Below, piece by piece: positions 35,554 to 46,998 of a stretch of 64,000 nt of DNA. How positions within the stretch are numbered: position 1 is the stretch's first letter; every line of letters starts with the position of its first letter. This DNA is from Syncephalis fuscata. Its lineage: Eukaryota; Zoopagomycota; Zoopagomycetes; Zoopagales; Piptocephalidaceae. Location: assembly GCA_025786725.1 (NCBI GenBank), contig JAHLTZ010000002.1, positions 124,001-188,000 of the forward strand, read 5' to 3'. The notes under the pieces were generated by a model. The model had not been told where the DNA came from, did no database searches, and was given only the letters and a program-made list of their open reading frames with translations. Both the position numbers and the translations under genes were made by a program.

Positions 35554-36098
35554 TTTTGATGTTGGTTGGTTGTGTGGTTATTGCCGATAATGAATGTAAG
35601 CGTTGAATGAAAATGCACTGATTGAGATACTGAGATACTGTTACAAAAGCGAGTAGTCTATTGCTTAAATACTAGTAGACGATAATAATTAAAACAGTTT
35701 CTTAAACAATAGTAAGCACTAACCATTGTGTCGTTAAACAACCATCAAACAAAATAAGGAGGTAACAATGAACGATGTGAAACACAACAGGCTGTGCGAT
35801 GCAAAAACAACGATATATTAATAGGGATGTGAAACCATAACAGGCTAATAACAATCAAATACAGCACCAGTTTAAAATAAATCACTGACCTATGGCCAGT
35901 TAAACGGCAGCAGCGCACAAACAAAGACTTGCCTTAACAAAACTGGTAAAGCTATTTATATTTATCGATTGTTTGGTTATACATACAATTGATGATTCAT
36001 AGAATAAATGTTTAATAGCTGGATAGACAAAGAATAAAATAAATGTACTGATACACGTGGACATATTCCATCTATAGAAAAGATGGTACTGATGCAAT
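35554..36098. other. Spacer between the two Brain-I3-like genes
   Basis: No supported coding sequence. It serves as the leader of the small gene and the 3' flank of the large one. Confidence 0.45.
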
Positions 36099-37772
36099 TT
36101 AACGATAGTGACGCTGTGATACATGCTGCTGGCATTTCTTACAACGACGCTCCGATGAAGTAACACAACAGAGAAGACTGCACGGAAAAAATAGAATAGA
36201 GCAACAAATGCCACAAAGTGTAGTGCCACGCGTATAATGATGGCCCTCTCCATCAATACATATATGAGGGTGCTGATTCGACGATACGGCCGTGGCTTGA
36301 CCATTTCTGATCCGGCTTCGTTGCCTGGCCATTCTTACTTCATCTTGTGTTTGCCATAAAAATGGCGACAAATCATTAGGGGCCGCTTGCTTATTAGCGG
36401 CGGAAGTAGTCTGGTTTTCGTTATAGTCGGCTTCACCCATAGATAATGGCGTTGGATGGGCAGAGTCTGTCGGCAGGGGTACACCGCGACGATAAGGCTC
36501 AGAATAGTAGTAGAGGCGACGGGGCAATGAGGGCCGTTCAGTAAGCGGGGGAGGCACAATAAATAATGGAGAGTATCGCTTGCTATTGCCGCTACTACTA
36601 CCACCGCCACTATTAAGCGTTTGTTCATCTGGTAACAAAGGTCGTGGAGTGGAGTGTGTGTCATCAGCGACAGCATGTGATGATAATCCGGTGATATCTA
36701 TGTCAGGTGATGTCGTTTCAGTGCCAATCTCGACAGCTGGACACTGTATACATTCCAGTGCTTGTGGTTTTTTAAGCGTGGTGTTTTCTCGCATAGGTAT
36801 GGCTGAGGCCAGTACAGGACCGGCCATTAAGCTAGGTGACGTGTTTTCTGGTGGCGGTGTAATGATAGTTGGTGTATCATGATATTTGGCCTTTGAGTTC
36901 CATTGCCACCATGAACGTTTAGCTGCACTTGTTTTTGAGTTCTTATGTTTATTTCTTGAAATAGGTGCTGGGGAATTTTGATTTTCATTAAGTGCATCAG
37001 ATACATCTGAAGCCGATGCTATTTCATTTATCTGATTGGAGTGAAATGCCGTGCCGGTTAAGTTTGGACGTGTAGGTAATGCCAACGATCTGTCATGTTG
37101 CTTATGCGATGATTTAAACAATTTGAGTTGCCATAGTCGACGACTTGAATTGCCCTTTGATTTTTGCGTATTTACGTTTAAATTGCTTGGTTCCTCGTCT
37201 AATACTGAATTAAGACGATGTCCGTGTAAAGTTTCTCGTACGGCTATAGTGCTACCACCCGGAATAACGTAATGGTAGCGAGAGCCAGTAAATGAATCAT
37301 CCCACACATTGGAATAAGACAAAGTGCCCATTGCATCACGCATATGCTCCATTAGTATAACACTTTCATGGCGATTGGAGGTAAGCGTATTTTGCTCATC
37401 ACTTATAGCAAGATGGGTTCTAATTGGTTCTTCTACAATGTGATCGTCTACTGCTCCGTTTGAACAATTGCTATGCTCAGAACCAACTGTGCTTTGAGGT
37501 GTTACTGCACGCATTGAATCGCGCGAATCGATGGATATGGCCGGATATGGTTTGCTATTGCTGTTGTTGCTGTTGGGCCAGTAATGCTTGGTAGTGTCTT
37601 CTTGGCTACCGTTAGTAAGTGTTTTTGACCGGCCGTCTATTGTGTGGCCTGCACTTGTAACTGCATCGTCGTGCATTTCGCTATTTTCCACAGATATATC
37701 TTGATCAACATCTTCTTCTCCCTCAACCAACGAGAAATGATCTGCGTTCGGTATAAGGATGCTGTTTGGCAT
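36099..37772 (-). CDS. Large disordered protein with C-terminal Brain-I3-like domain
   Basis: One long exon with a first ATG at 37772. The frame is open to 37839, directly after a good acceptor (GAGTTTCAG), so an upstream coding exon is likely and the start is uncertain. About 500 residues are Ser/Thr/Asn/Pro-rich and probably disordered, with basic patches (RRLWQLKLFKSSHK, KHKNSKTSAAKRSWWQW). The last ~55 residues hold the same module as the 71-residue neighbour: HICIDGEGHHYTRGTTLCGI, ILFFPCSLLCC, RRCKKCQQ. The module would anchor the C-terminus in a membrane with the long N-terminus in the cytosol. The function is unknown. Confidence 0.7.
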   Translation of the reverse strand: MPNSILIPNADHFSLVEGEEDVDQDISVENSEMHDDAVTSAGHTIDGRSKTLTNGSQEDTTKHYWPNSNNSNSKPYPAISIDSRDSMRAVTPQSTVGSEHSNCSNGAVDDHIVEEPIRTHLAISDEQNTLTSNRHESVILMEHMRDAMGTLSYSNVWDDSFTGSRYHYVIPGGSTIAVRETLHGHRLNSVLDEEPSNLNVNTQKSKGNSSRRLWQLKLFKSSHKQHDRSLALPTRPNLTGTAFHSNQINEIASASDVSDALNENQNSPAPISRNKHKNSKTSAAKRSWWQWNSKAKYHDTPTIITPPPENTSPSLMAGPVLASAIPMRENTTLKKPQALECIQCPAVEIGTETTSPDIDITGLSSHAVADDTHSTPRPLLPDEQTLNSGGGSSSGNSKRYSPLFIVPPPLTERPSLPRRLYYYSEPYRRGVPLPTDSAHPTPLSMGEADYNENQTTSAANKQAAPNDLSPFLWQTQDEVRMARQRSRIRNGQATAVSSNQHPHICIDGEGHHYTRGTTLCGICCSILFFPCSLLCCVTSSERRCKKCQQHVSQRHYR

Positions 37773-38961
37773 GAGCAAATCTACATGGAATGGCTCAAAC
37801 GCAGATTCAATCAACTGTGTGCTACCCTGAAACTCCGACCACTATGATTTATAACAAAATACCGCTAGAAATAAGTAAACAGAGCGTTTTTTGGATTGAA
37901 CATGAATAAATGTACATACATATGATCTTAGTGAGAATCAGTTTAGTATCAAAGCAATAATAGTTGATATTAACGGAAATAGATGTTATGATAGTAATAA
38001 ACGATATGTGCGTGCGCGTGTCTCTCTCTCTTACTCTCTGTGCGTGTGTATCAAAAGGTTTAACTGATTTGAAAGAAAAGGCATGCTGCAAATCATGCGC
38101 CTGTCTAGTGCCGTGCACGTGGTCTATACGAAAAGCGACGATAGCACGGTCACCTGATACGCTAAATTGACGTCATAATCAACACGGCTTGCTCTTTGCG
38201 GTAATGCGATGAGCTATTCTTTGTACTATTTACTGTTTCTATACAATGTATTAAAGCAACTGTAATGGCTTTTAGCTCATAATAACTATTGATATCATAT
38301 CTAACGATTGTAAATATATAAATCCATTTAATTAATCTTTTACGCACTTTTATATGTTTACAAGTAATGTTCAATAAATTGTTTAATAATATCAATAATT
38401 CATCTAGACAACTGTCTTATTTATTTACATTGTTATTATTAAATAATTCATTAAGCATTAACGTAAACTTATATTAATTAACTGCATTTAATAACATTCG
38501 CGTAATTGAACTACACGTTTGCTCTATTGAACATGGGATTGGGTGGCGAGTTTTATTAACGATAAACCATTACATTTAGCGTGATTTGGTGTTCGATAGC
38601 TATTTTTAATAATACTCATGCATTTAAACTAAATATTAAATCATAATGTTTTAGATACTCGACAGCAACAATAATAATAATAGGAATTAGTATTATTATA
38701 AATATCATTTATTTATTGTTTAATTATACTATAATAATAAGCTAATAAGAGTGGTGTTATTTAACATCAATACCTACTTATTGCTATAAAACATATATTA
38801 AAAAGATAGGCACTATTTAACATCAAGTATTATTATCATGGGGTATATCATTGTTAATGAGTGTATTAAAAAGATCAAATAAATACAAAGAAAGTTAATT
38901 CGCAAAAATAATCAAAATTTATAAATAGCCCGTTTTTTCCCTGCATGATAATAGTTAGGTT
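37773..38961. other. Divergent intergenic region
   Basis: From 37773 to about 38170 it likely contains the leader and an upstream exon of the Brain-I3-like gene (minus). The part 38484-38562 is a dispersed repeat related to 55541-55616. The rest is AT-rich promoter DNA for the PheRS gene. Confidence 0.45.
38484..38562 (+). repeat. Dispersed repeat copy related to the inverted-repeat element at 55.5 kb
   Basis: It shares TAATAACATTCGCGTA, TTGAACTACAC and CTCTATTGAACATG with 55541-55616, with small changes. Only one arm was found here. Confidence 0.6.
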
Positions 38962-40625
38962 ATGTTGAATCGATTGGTACCCAATTCCTGCCGACTGCTT
39001 CCTTTGGTATGCATGCAGAGCAGAAGAAGTGGAACGCTATTAGGTAGGCAGTCGAGATTTGTGTCGGTTCTTTGTCAGCCGTCAAGTCAGTATAGTGGTA
39101 CTCGTGGATTACACGTCAGTACAACGCGCTTTACTTCTTACTCCACCGCGTCTACGCCTCCTCACTCACCCACCAGAGGCACCACCAATGAACTGACCAA
39201 CGACGGTGCACGTATACTCGATCAAACGTACGCGAAAGACACCCAGACCAATATCACCAATGCAATTTTAGCCAAAATCGGTCGTGGTCTACACCAACAG
39301 CCGGCTCATCCACTGGGCATAATGTCCGGACTTATTCGTGACCATTTCGGCTCTGACTACACGTATTACGACGCATTATCGCCCGTCGTATCATTGGAAG
39401 CTAATTTTGAGTCGCTTTGTTTCCCGGCTGACCATCCTGGCCGATCACGCAGCGACTCATACTATCTGAATCGTGACTGGATGTTACGTACACATACATC
39501 AGCGCATCAAGTGGAACTGATGCGTAAAGGCAATGACCGCTTTCTACTATCTGCCGATGTATATCGACGCGATGAAATCGATAAAACACACTATCCGGTC
39601 TTTCATCAAGTTGAAGGCGTCTGTCTATTTCCACAGAATAATGTAGAAGCGATAGTAGCGCCTAAACTATATACCGCGGCTGATAATCACGCCAATGCTT
39701 CAGATGATAATCCACGCCAATCATGCTATAAGCTTGAAGATACAATGGCTGTTGAATCACATTTAAAGGCAAGTTTAGAAGGCATGGTACGCCGTATATT
39801 CGATACGGCTGCACGTGCTCAGGGCCTTGCTAATACAGCGGATAACGAGTTGCGTATGCGTTGGATCGATGGCTATTTCCCATTCACTAGTCCCAGTTAC
39901 GAACTAGAAGTTTGGTACAACGGTCAATGGATGGAAATACTTGGCTGTGGCGTTATCCAGCATAGTATATTGAAGAATGCAGGTGAGTAGGGGGTATTAA
40001 TTATATAAATAATCATAACAATTAATTGCCATTGTTGTTGTTATCAGATCGTTCTACCTCTATAGGCTGGGCTTTTGGAATTGGACTTGAACGTCTTGCT
40101 ATGGCGCTGTTCCGTATTCCAGATATTCGGCTGTTTTGGAGTCAAGATATGCGGTTTCTCAATCAATTCTCTGCAGCAAATGTTACGCATTTCAAACCAT
40201 TCTCGCCGTATCCTTCATGTACAAAAGATATAAGCTTTTGGCTACCTGAAAAATCAACATACGAATTCCACCCCAATGATTTGTTTGAGCTTGTTCGAGA
40301 TATGGCCGGTGACCTTGTAGAGGATGTCAAGCTGGTTGGTTCTCTTGTAGACTAATTGAATAATGTACTGGTATTAATCGATATTAAATTTAGGTGGATC
40401 AATTTACACATCCAAAATCTGGTCTGGAAAGTCATTGTTACCGTATTATGTATCGATCTATGGACCGGTAAGTGTTATGATACAATGTTTTAATGAACAT
40501 AGTCAATTAATACCAATGATGCGCAATAATCAAACAACAGCAATGTAACCAACGATGAAATTAACGAAATACAAGATAAAGTACGCGAACATGCACCTAC
40601 TCGATTAAACGTCAAACTTCGCTAA
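38962..40625 (+). CDS. MSF1: Mitochondrial phenylalanyl-tRNA synthetase
   Basis: Exons 38962-39982, 40048-40334, 40394-40467 and 40541-40625 give 488 residues with all phases agreeing. The first ~75 residues are Arg/Ser-rich with no acids, a mitochondrial presequence. The catalytic core shows [28 protein letters not shown]-like text ([15 protein letters not shown]), [20 protein letters not shown] (motif 2 region), [13 protein letters not shown] and motif 3 [20 protein letters not shown]. The C-terminal exons encode the FDX-ACB anticodon-binding domain ([17 protein letters not shown], then [20 protein letters not shown]). This is the monomeric organellar enzyme (FARS2/Msf1), which charges mitochondrial tRNA-Phe. 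Intron 2 uses a weak GTTGGT donor but keeps the frame. Confidence 0.93.
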
Positions 40626-40806
40626 GTGACAAATAGTATGATGTCAATAACTAGTTAAACAAATTAAACTAATAAATACAGCCTTTATTATCGATAACTT
40701 ATACCAATTCATTGTTTAATACATCTTTGCAATAATCTGTCTAATTAAATAACTTTTACTATTACAACTCTTTATTTGTTTTCTACATTCTGATATTGCT
40801 TGTAAT

Positions 40807-42167
40807 TCAACCATCATCGGCTACAACTCGAGATGGAATAATAGCCCGTTTTATGTTATACAATTGAATTAATTCCTACATAGTAATCATGTTATAATTA
40901 TTGTATAAATAGCTATAACACAGCTTGCTTACCTGCCAGGTAGTTGGATCCAGTTCCATTACAATTTGCTTTTTAGTTAATCCTTGTTGATATTGCTCGT
41001 TTGTCGGCGGTAAGCAGCGTTCTATAATTAAATTAATACGTTATTCTGTTATACTGTTTATTTCCATTCTTTTACCTAGAATTGGTTGGCCCGTTTCATC
41101 GTCAATACTCGCCTTGCCATCTCTAATAAGAAACGATAAATGGAATAAATTCTCGACTGTTTGACCAAATGAATCGGGATTGATAATAAATTCAAATAGA
41201 TTGATAGGGCCCACTTGTTCGAGCAGATTGGCAATAGACATGACATTCTTTGTTGTTTCATTCTCGTCACGGACTACTTCATTACCTTGTAGCTAGTATC
41301 GATTAAGTAATTAATTGTAACACAATTTGTATTAATCATGGATAGCTTACCTCCGTGGGCTGTGCAGCCACAGCTGTTCGATCCGTTGTTCTATGCGTAT
41401 GTCGCTGTCGTGTGTGCTCTTTCGGCGTCAATGATAGAGGACCTAGACTAATCCGTAACAACAACAATATAGCTAGTATTTGTCGTCTTTTCTATGTATT
41501 TACGCTTGCTTACATAAAGTCACAAGTAGGTGCACGAGTCATATAGCCGGTAGATAGACGACCTATCCGTGTCCAATCCATACGACTTAATCGATCAGAT
41601 GCTGTATTCGCTGTATTAGATGCTGCCGACATTTCGACATTATGACGTCCACCCATAACAGTTACTAGGCGTGAAATGTATTCATCGACATCAAAAAGAC
41701 CATGTTCAATTCGCATACGTCGAGCCTTTTCATGATTAATATCGGCCGACAGTACCAGTAATCGTGAATCGAGTGTTGCTTCATAGGTCTGTTTAACTAT
41801 AGACTGTATAAGCGGTAAATCCACCTCAATAACCATTATTATATGTAAAAGATGCTTACCTTGGCCAATTAGATCTTCAGCCCGTTCTAGCGTTTGTAAA
41901 ATGCCATCCGATTCAAGATGCTGAAAATCAACACGATGTTCTAATAGAAGATATAATGATGCAGTTTGTTATTATAAAAGTATCTTTATTTAATAAATAT
42001 GTATACGTGTGTAGGTATATGTGCTTACTTTCGGTAGATTCAATAAGTTGGCGATACTCTTGTCGTAAAAAACGCTTTTCCGTTTCAGATTGGTCTGGGT
42101 CATAGACATCACGATTCGTAATCTTATTTAACTGCTGCGAGAATGCTGCTTCAGCCTGCGACTCCAT
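40807..42167 (-). CDS. NSE4: Nse4, kleisin subunit of the SMC5/6 complex
   Basis: A multi-exon gene starting MESQAEAA at 42167. Exon 1 ends at 42029 after YDPDQSETEKRFLRQEYRQL, the conserved start of the Nse4 helical domain. Later exons read VDFQHLESDGILQTLERAED, then YEATLDSRLLVLSADINHEK (41836-41510) with FDVDEYISRLV and DWTRIGRLSTGYMTRAPTCD. Near the end come PINLFEFIINPDSFGQTVEN and LSFLIRDGKASI, the winged-helix domain that binds the SMC head, and a final ELIQLYNIKRAIIPSR. Nse4 bridges the Smc5 and Smc6 heads during recombination repair. The start codon lies 145 bp from the divergent ORF at 42313. Confidence 0.9.
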
Positions 42168-42312
42168 AAAGATACGATAGTTAAGAAGAATAGTTGGTAA
42201 AACAAGAATACGTAAAAGAATAGATCAGTTGCGCGTAAACAAAAAGAAAAATACAGAATCGCTTTATTTCTCTCTTTCTATACTTTTACTTTTACTTTTA
42301 CTATCAGCTACA

Positions 42313-42990
42313 ATGTATACATCTATTAACCAAGAATTGTCTACGATAACGACAACTACACACAGCGTAGTTAGACCAACAAAAATTCATCAGTTGGCCA
42401 AGGCATTTCGTCGACATACACCAGTCTATTTAGATTGTACACGTATTCGAGAGCCACCCCATCATCGATATAACCATTTTATTTCTAAACAAAATGATAC
42501 TTTTTTAAATAATAATAGTCAACGTGTTAGAAAGCAGCAGCGACAACAACAGCTTATTAATACCGCATCTGATTGTTGTACACATGCTCATTGTAAGCAA
42601 GCAGAACTAGCTCGATTTCAATCGATTCAAAGAAACCGAAACTATCATCAACTAAGCTGGCATCTACTAGGTATTTTTAGACCTAGTATTACGGCAATTA
42701 ATAATAGCACGAATATTGCAGAACCGCCTATAGCTGATTGCATTCGACTGTCGTCGCGTTCAATTGCTGAGTCGATGGAAATAGCAAGTGAGGCCTGCTG
42801 CTTGGCAAAATCTCTGCCGGTAAAATCTGTTCATCAAACACATAATGCAAATGAAGTTACTGGCCGGCCATCGCCTATCGACCACAAAGCAGTCAATCTA
42901 CGCGACAGACTTGCAAGTATAGAAAATTTTCTAAAATGCGACCTTGACCCATTGACTGAATCTATGACCGCCAAAGTGACATTTTTGTAA
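42313..42990 (+). CDS. Hypothetical protein, divergent to NSE4
   Basis: A single exon of 225 codons from the first ATG (MYTSINQELSTI). The composition is polar, with an Arg/Gln patch (RVRKQQRQQQ) and several Cys (DCCTHAHC, EACCLAKS). The frame is open upstream through a Leu-run, but no ATG is there. No domain was recognised. Its length and good start context argue for a real gene. Confidence 0.45.
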   Translation: MYTSINQELSTITTTTHSVVRPTKIHQLAKAFRRHTPVYLDCTRIREPPHHRYNHFISKQNDTFLNNNSQRVRKQQRQQQLINTASDCCTHAHCKQAELARFQSIQRNRNYHQLSWHLLGIFRPSITAINNSTNIAEPPIADCIRLSSRSIAESMEIASEACCLAKSLPVKSVHQTHNANEVTGRPSPIDHKAVNLRDRLASIENFLKCDLDPLTESMTAKVTFL

Positions 42991-44208
42991 CAGCTTCTTT
43001 CTAACTGTAATCGTATTCTATTAACTGTCGTGCGGTTTCCCGACATTCAAGTATTGTATCAATAAAGACGTTTAAAACAAACCATTTTAGTCCGGTTTAA
43101 TGCTAATGGCCAATAATATGTTCTATAGTTTTTATATACCATGTGTATCTATCCATCTGTACCACCACGGAGTATGTTGCTTTAAGGCGGTCTCCCTTTC
43201 TCGTTGCTGTTTCAAGTGAATGTAGCCAATTTTGTTCATGGATGCTGCGAACTTTTCTCAATAAGCATTTGCCACAGTGTTTGATGGCAGTTACCATTTT
43301 TATCCACCTGATTTGAAAGAGCGCGACGGCGTTTATTTTTGAAGATCGGTCATTTATCTACCATGATGGACCCGCACCACCTTGTTTTTCCTTCTTCTTT
43401 CCGTTTCGCTGACTGTACGTCACATCTTTTTTGAATCATTAACGAACGATCAACAACAACAACTACTACTACAAAACTGCACGACCAACCATCTAAACAA
43501 CTAACTATTTGAGATCGATTGATTGAACAAATAAGTAACAAATAAATAAACGACGCCATCCACACGATTGGTACTAGCATTTGACGACGGTGTTGCACTG
43601 GCCTTTACACTTGTCCAGTACTATTAAATCAACTTTAAAGTAAGTTAATATATGCATAAGTATATATAAATATGTACATGTGTATATATATATTCTATAG
43701 CGTGAGTGAGTGCTTCATCATTTTGGTAATATTAAATGATTTACCCATGCCGAGCGACTATAGCCTCATATGCTCCCTTGTTAATAATTCATGTGTTTTA
43801 TTCGTATGCTTTAAATATAGAACTCGCCTGATAGATCCGCTTCAACGCCTATTACCATTGTTGCTGTTACCGCTACGGTTTCTACTGCTGCCTTGCCACT
43901 TGTCCGCCCTGTAACCTGTGGGCTGAAACAATCCAATTTTAGCTCCATCGCACAACAGGACAAATATACCACTTTTCAGCTTTGGCCTTTTCACCTATTT
44001 TCATTCTCCTTTTCCTTTATTGAATAACATCATTCTAAAGCTTTTGAATCTCGGCTGTGCCGTTGCTTTATTCGCTATTTATTGTCTTGCTTATTCGTGA
44101 CCCTTTTTTGTTTTCTCTTTTCTTTGCTTTGTAGTGCCTCTAGCTGACCTACAAGTCATTGCACGTTAACTCTATTTTACTTACTGCATTTTATTACCAG
44201 CTATAAGT
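42991..44208. other. CT-rich leader region upstream of mucin-like gene 1
   Basis: Pyrimidine-rich sequence from about 43840 to 44150. A 64-codon minus-strand ORF at 43297-43103 (starts MVTAIKHCGKCLLRKV) has an ATG and mixed composition and could be a small gene, at low confidence. The region otherwise shows no features. Confidence 0.4.
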
Positions 44209-45089
44209 ATGCGTTTCTCAACTCAAGGTGGCCGTATGCATCGTGTTGTCCGTATAAGCACGGCGCTGTTATTGGTTACACTTATTGCCATCAATGCACA
44301 AGCAGCCGTAATTCGTCGGGCAACTGACGACAGCGGCAGCAAGAGTGCCAGTAATGGTGGCGGTATTGGCAATATTAACCTACCATCTCTTGTAGGCGGC
44401 GGTAGCTCTTCCTCTTCCTCGAGCAAGGATACAACTACATCCAGTGGATCTGGTTCATCTAGTGATAAATCCAGTAGTACAGATACAAGCAAGAATACAA
44501 ACACAGATACTAGCAAGTCTACAGATACTAGCAAGTCTACAGACACTAGCAAATCTACAGATACTAGCAAATCTACAGACACCAGTAAAGATACCAGCAA
44601 ACCCAGTGACAAAAGCACTGGTAGTAGCACTACCGATGATAGCAGCAAGTCCACTTCATCAAGCAACACAAAGACTTCAACTTCAACCTCTTCATCATCG
44701 GCACCAGCTCCAGCATCCAATAACGGCAATCCCAACGCAAGCACTGGAGCTACCTCCAATGGAAATAAGGAAGGTGCAGCAGCAGCAAGTGATTCAACTG
44801 CACCTAACGGCACACCATCCAATAATGCTAACAGCGGCATATCTACCTCATCCATTGTTATGATAGTTCTTGGCAGTGTGGCCATAGCCTGTGTAGCGGG
44901 TCTTTTCATATTACGTAAATGGAAATTTACCGTAAGTTAATTTACACCCATTTATGTTTGAAACATATTAACCAAACCTTTATTTTATAATAGAACACAT
45001 CACGCCAGGCTCGTCTAGAAGTACCGGAATACTCTCGAGGACGATCGGATACGTCGGATGCCGCCTTTTTGCGACATCTTCGCAATTAA
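44209..45089 (+). CDS. Mucin-like single-pass membrane protein 1
   Basis: Exons 44209-44931 and 44994-45089 give 272 residues. A signal peptide (ISTALLLVTLIAINAQAA) leads into a Ser/Thr/Asp/Lys-rich extracellular stalk containing an 18-bp tandem repeat coding TDTSKS. A single helix follows (SIVMIVLGSVAIACVAGLFI) with a basic stop-transfer RKWK. The second exon encodes a short cytoplasmic tail ending SDAAFLRHLRN. The architecture resembles fungal wall sensors (Wsc/Mid2 type), with an O-mannosylated stalk and a small tail, but no WSC cysteine domain is present. Gene 46999-47792 is a paralog. Confidence 0.75.
44503..44592 (+). repeat. In-frame 18-bp tandem repeat (TDTSKS)
   Basis: Five near-perfect units of ACAGATACTAGCAAGTCT lie in the stalk-coding part. 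Changes are mostly third-position (GAT/GAC, AAG/AAA), so selection for the peptide is likely. Confidence 0.9.
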
Positions 45090-46998
45090 GCCATCAATTT
45101 ACATGATAAATACTGTTATAAAGATAATTAATAGCGGTAGAAGCAGTAAAACAACTATAACAGCAACAATAGCAACACAATAACAGCAGTAGCAATAACA
45201 GCATTGCTATTATCATTTAATAGATTATATTTATTGGTCAAGAAAAGTAAAAGAATTGTATTATCTACTCTATATATGGATAGATAGATAGATAGATAGA
45301 TGGGTAGATACATATACATTAAGGCATCCATCCATGATACTTTTGATGTCTGTCTATAGTTACAAAAACTATTTAGCGCAACAAAATGTAACTATAGACA
45401 GCTGTATCTACATACAATCATTTTCTTTTTTTATTCTAAACAAGATATGGCGAACATGCCAATTATCTTTATTTAATAATCAACCCTCTAAGCTTAATGG
45501 CAAGTTAGAGACGATACTGAATACGCCGGCGCATTCAATAACCACCACTGTGGACTGTCTTTATACTTTTATCGCTATTGTTGCTATTGTTATTGTCATT
45601 GTTATTATTATTGTTAATCCATGACTTTTATTTCGTTTATTATGTGACTTGATATAAATTTGAATAGTTATAATTATTTTATTTTAAATGTCTATTAACA
45701 TGATATTACAAAGTGATTACTAGCACTATTGCCTTTTGTTACTATTAAAATTGGTTGGAATAATGTTTAAGACCATACCTTTCCGATCATTTCTCCATTT
45801 TAATCTTTTAAATCATTTTTTATTTAATTATTTAGTTGGTTAGTTGCTAGTTTATTGGCTTATTAATTGTTTAATTGATTATCTTCTATTATTTCTTTAA
45901 TATATATCGCCATTTATTTAGTCAAATTGACTATAGGGAAAGTGGCTGTCTAATAAGCGACTTTATAATAATTTTATTAATCTTGATGTCTATTTTATTT
46001 AATTGTGTTTTGTCATTGCTTTTATCTTAAAGCTAATAAGTCCCAAGGTTTATTAGTTTTTTTAAATCGTCTTTTGTTATTATTAGCGTCATTACTATGA
46101 CCATAACTACGCCTATGCTATGCTTATCAATAGCTCTTCTGGTAGCCTTAATTGGCTTACTAAAACAATAATACGTAGATACACTAGCACTATGGGCCTT
46201 TCACACGTCTTCATCTAGTTTTATACATTATCATGACATTTACTAACAAACTAGCATTCTATTTTTTACACTTTCACCATTCATATCTCCGCTTTTAAAG
46301 TCCTTATTTTCTACACGGCTGGCCTTCAAATAAGTAGCCGGTTTTGGCTATCATTTTTCTTTCTTTTCATTATTGCACGCCAGTCACTTTTATTGCTTGC
46401 TTACTGCTTGCTCACTCTCGTGCTCTATTTTCGTCCTACATTCGTCCATCCATTTTCGCCTTTCCATTTTAGTGTTTCTGGCCTTTTCCCCTTTCTCAGC
46501 TTCTTTATCGCACACATCCACATACAGTATTCGGCTATTGTGTGGTTATTGTTGTTGCAGTTTTCTCTCTTGGTTACAACCTGCCTTTCTCATCTTGTTG
46601 GTCTGTCCTTTGAAGTACTATCAGCAAGGCACACTTATTTCACTACCAGTGTCTTCTTCTTCTTCTTCTTATTGCATACTATTAACTTCAGCAGTAGCAA
46701 TAACACTATAACTATTGTGGTATTCAACGTCATCTAGCATCTGCACGTTTACTATCTGCCTTATTTTGAGTAATAGTAGCTAACTTTTACTTGAGTTTTT
46801 TCGGCGTTCTACAAAAGAAGTCGACCAGTGTTTACCAGTTCTTGTTTCAGCCGGTTACTTTTCTTTCTTTTCTTTGATTTGTTACGCATTACGGCCTAAA
46901 CCTCAATTTGTAAGTAGTCTATTGTCTTTGTAGTCGTAATTGACTGGGATATATTGATTGCAGACTTTTATTAACGGTTTTTCTTTTAGTTTTTCAAC
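45090..46998. other. Intergenic region with microsatellites, a repeat fragment and a CT-rich leader
   Basis: It contains a (GATA)n run near 45280-45302 and the repeat fragment 45909-45975. From about 46260 to 46870 it is strongly pyrimidine-rich, as expected upstream of mucin-like gene 2. No supported gene. Confidence 0.5.
45909..45975 (+). repeat. Fragment of the transposase-like dispersed repeat (copy 2)
   Basis: GCCATTTATTTAGTCA...CTATAGGGAAAGT matches 2047-2113 closely. Translated in the same frame it reads HLFSQIDYRESGCLIS against HLFSQISYRESSCLIK. Confidence 0.6.

Noticed and set aside
36335-36882. ORFs on both strands inside the large Brain-I3-like gene
   Set aside because: They overlap the better supported 36099-37772 frame, with poor composition.
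44503-44592. Regular 18-bp repeats as a CRISPR array
   Set aside because: No spacers; it is an in-frame coding tandem repeat.
44223-44909. 228-codon minus-strand ORF, Leu/Val-rich
   Set aside because: It is the complement of the Ser/Thr/Asp repeats of mucin-like gene 1; no splice or start evidence of its own.
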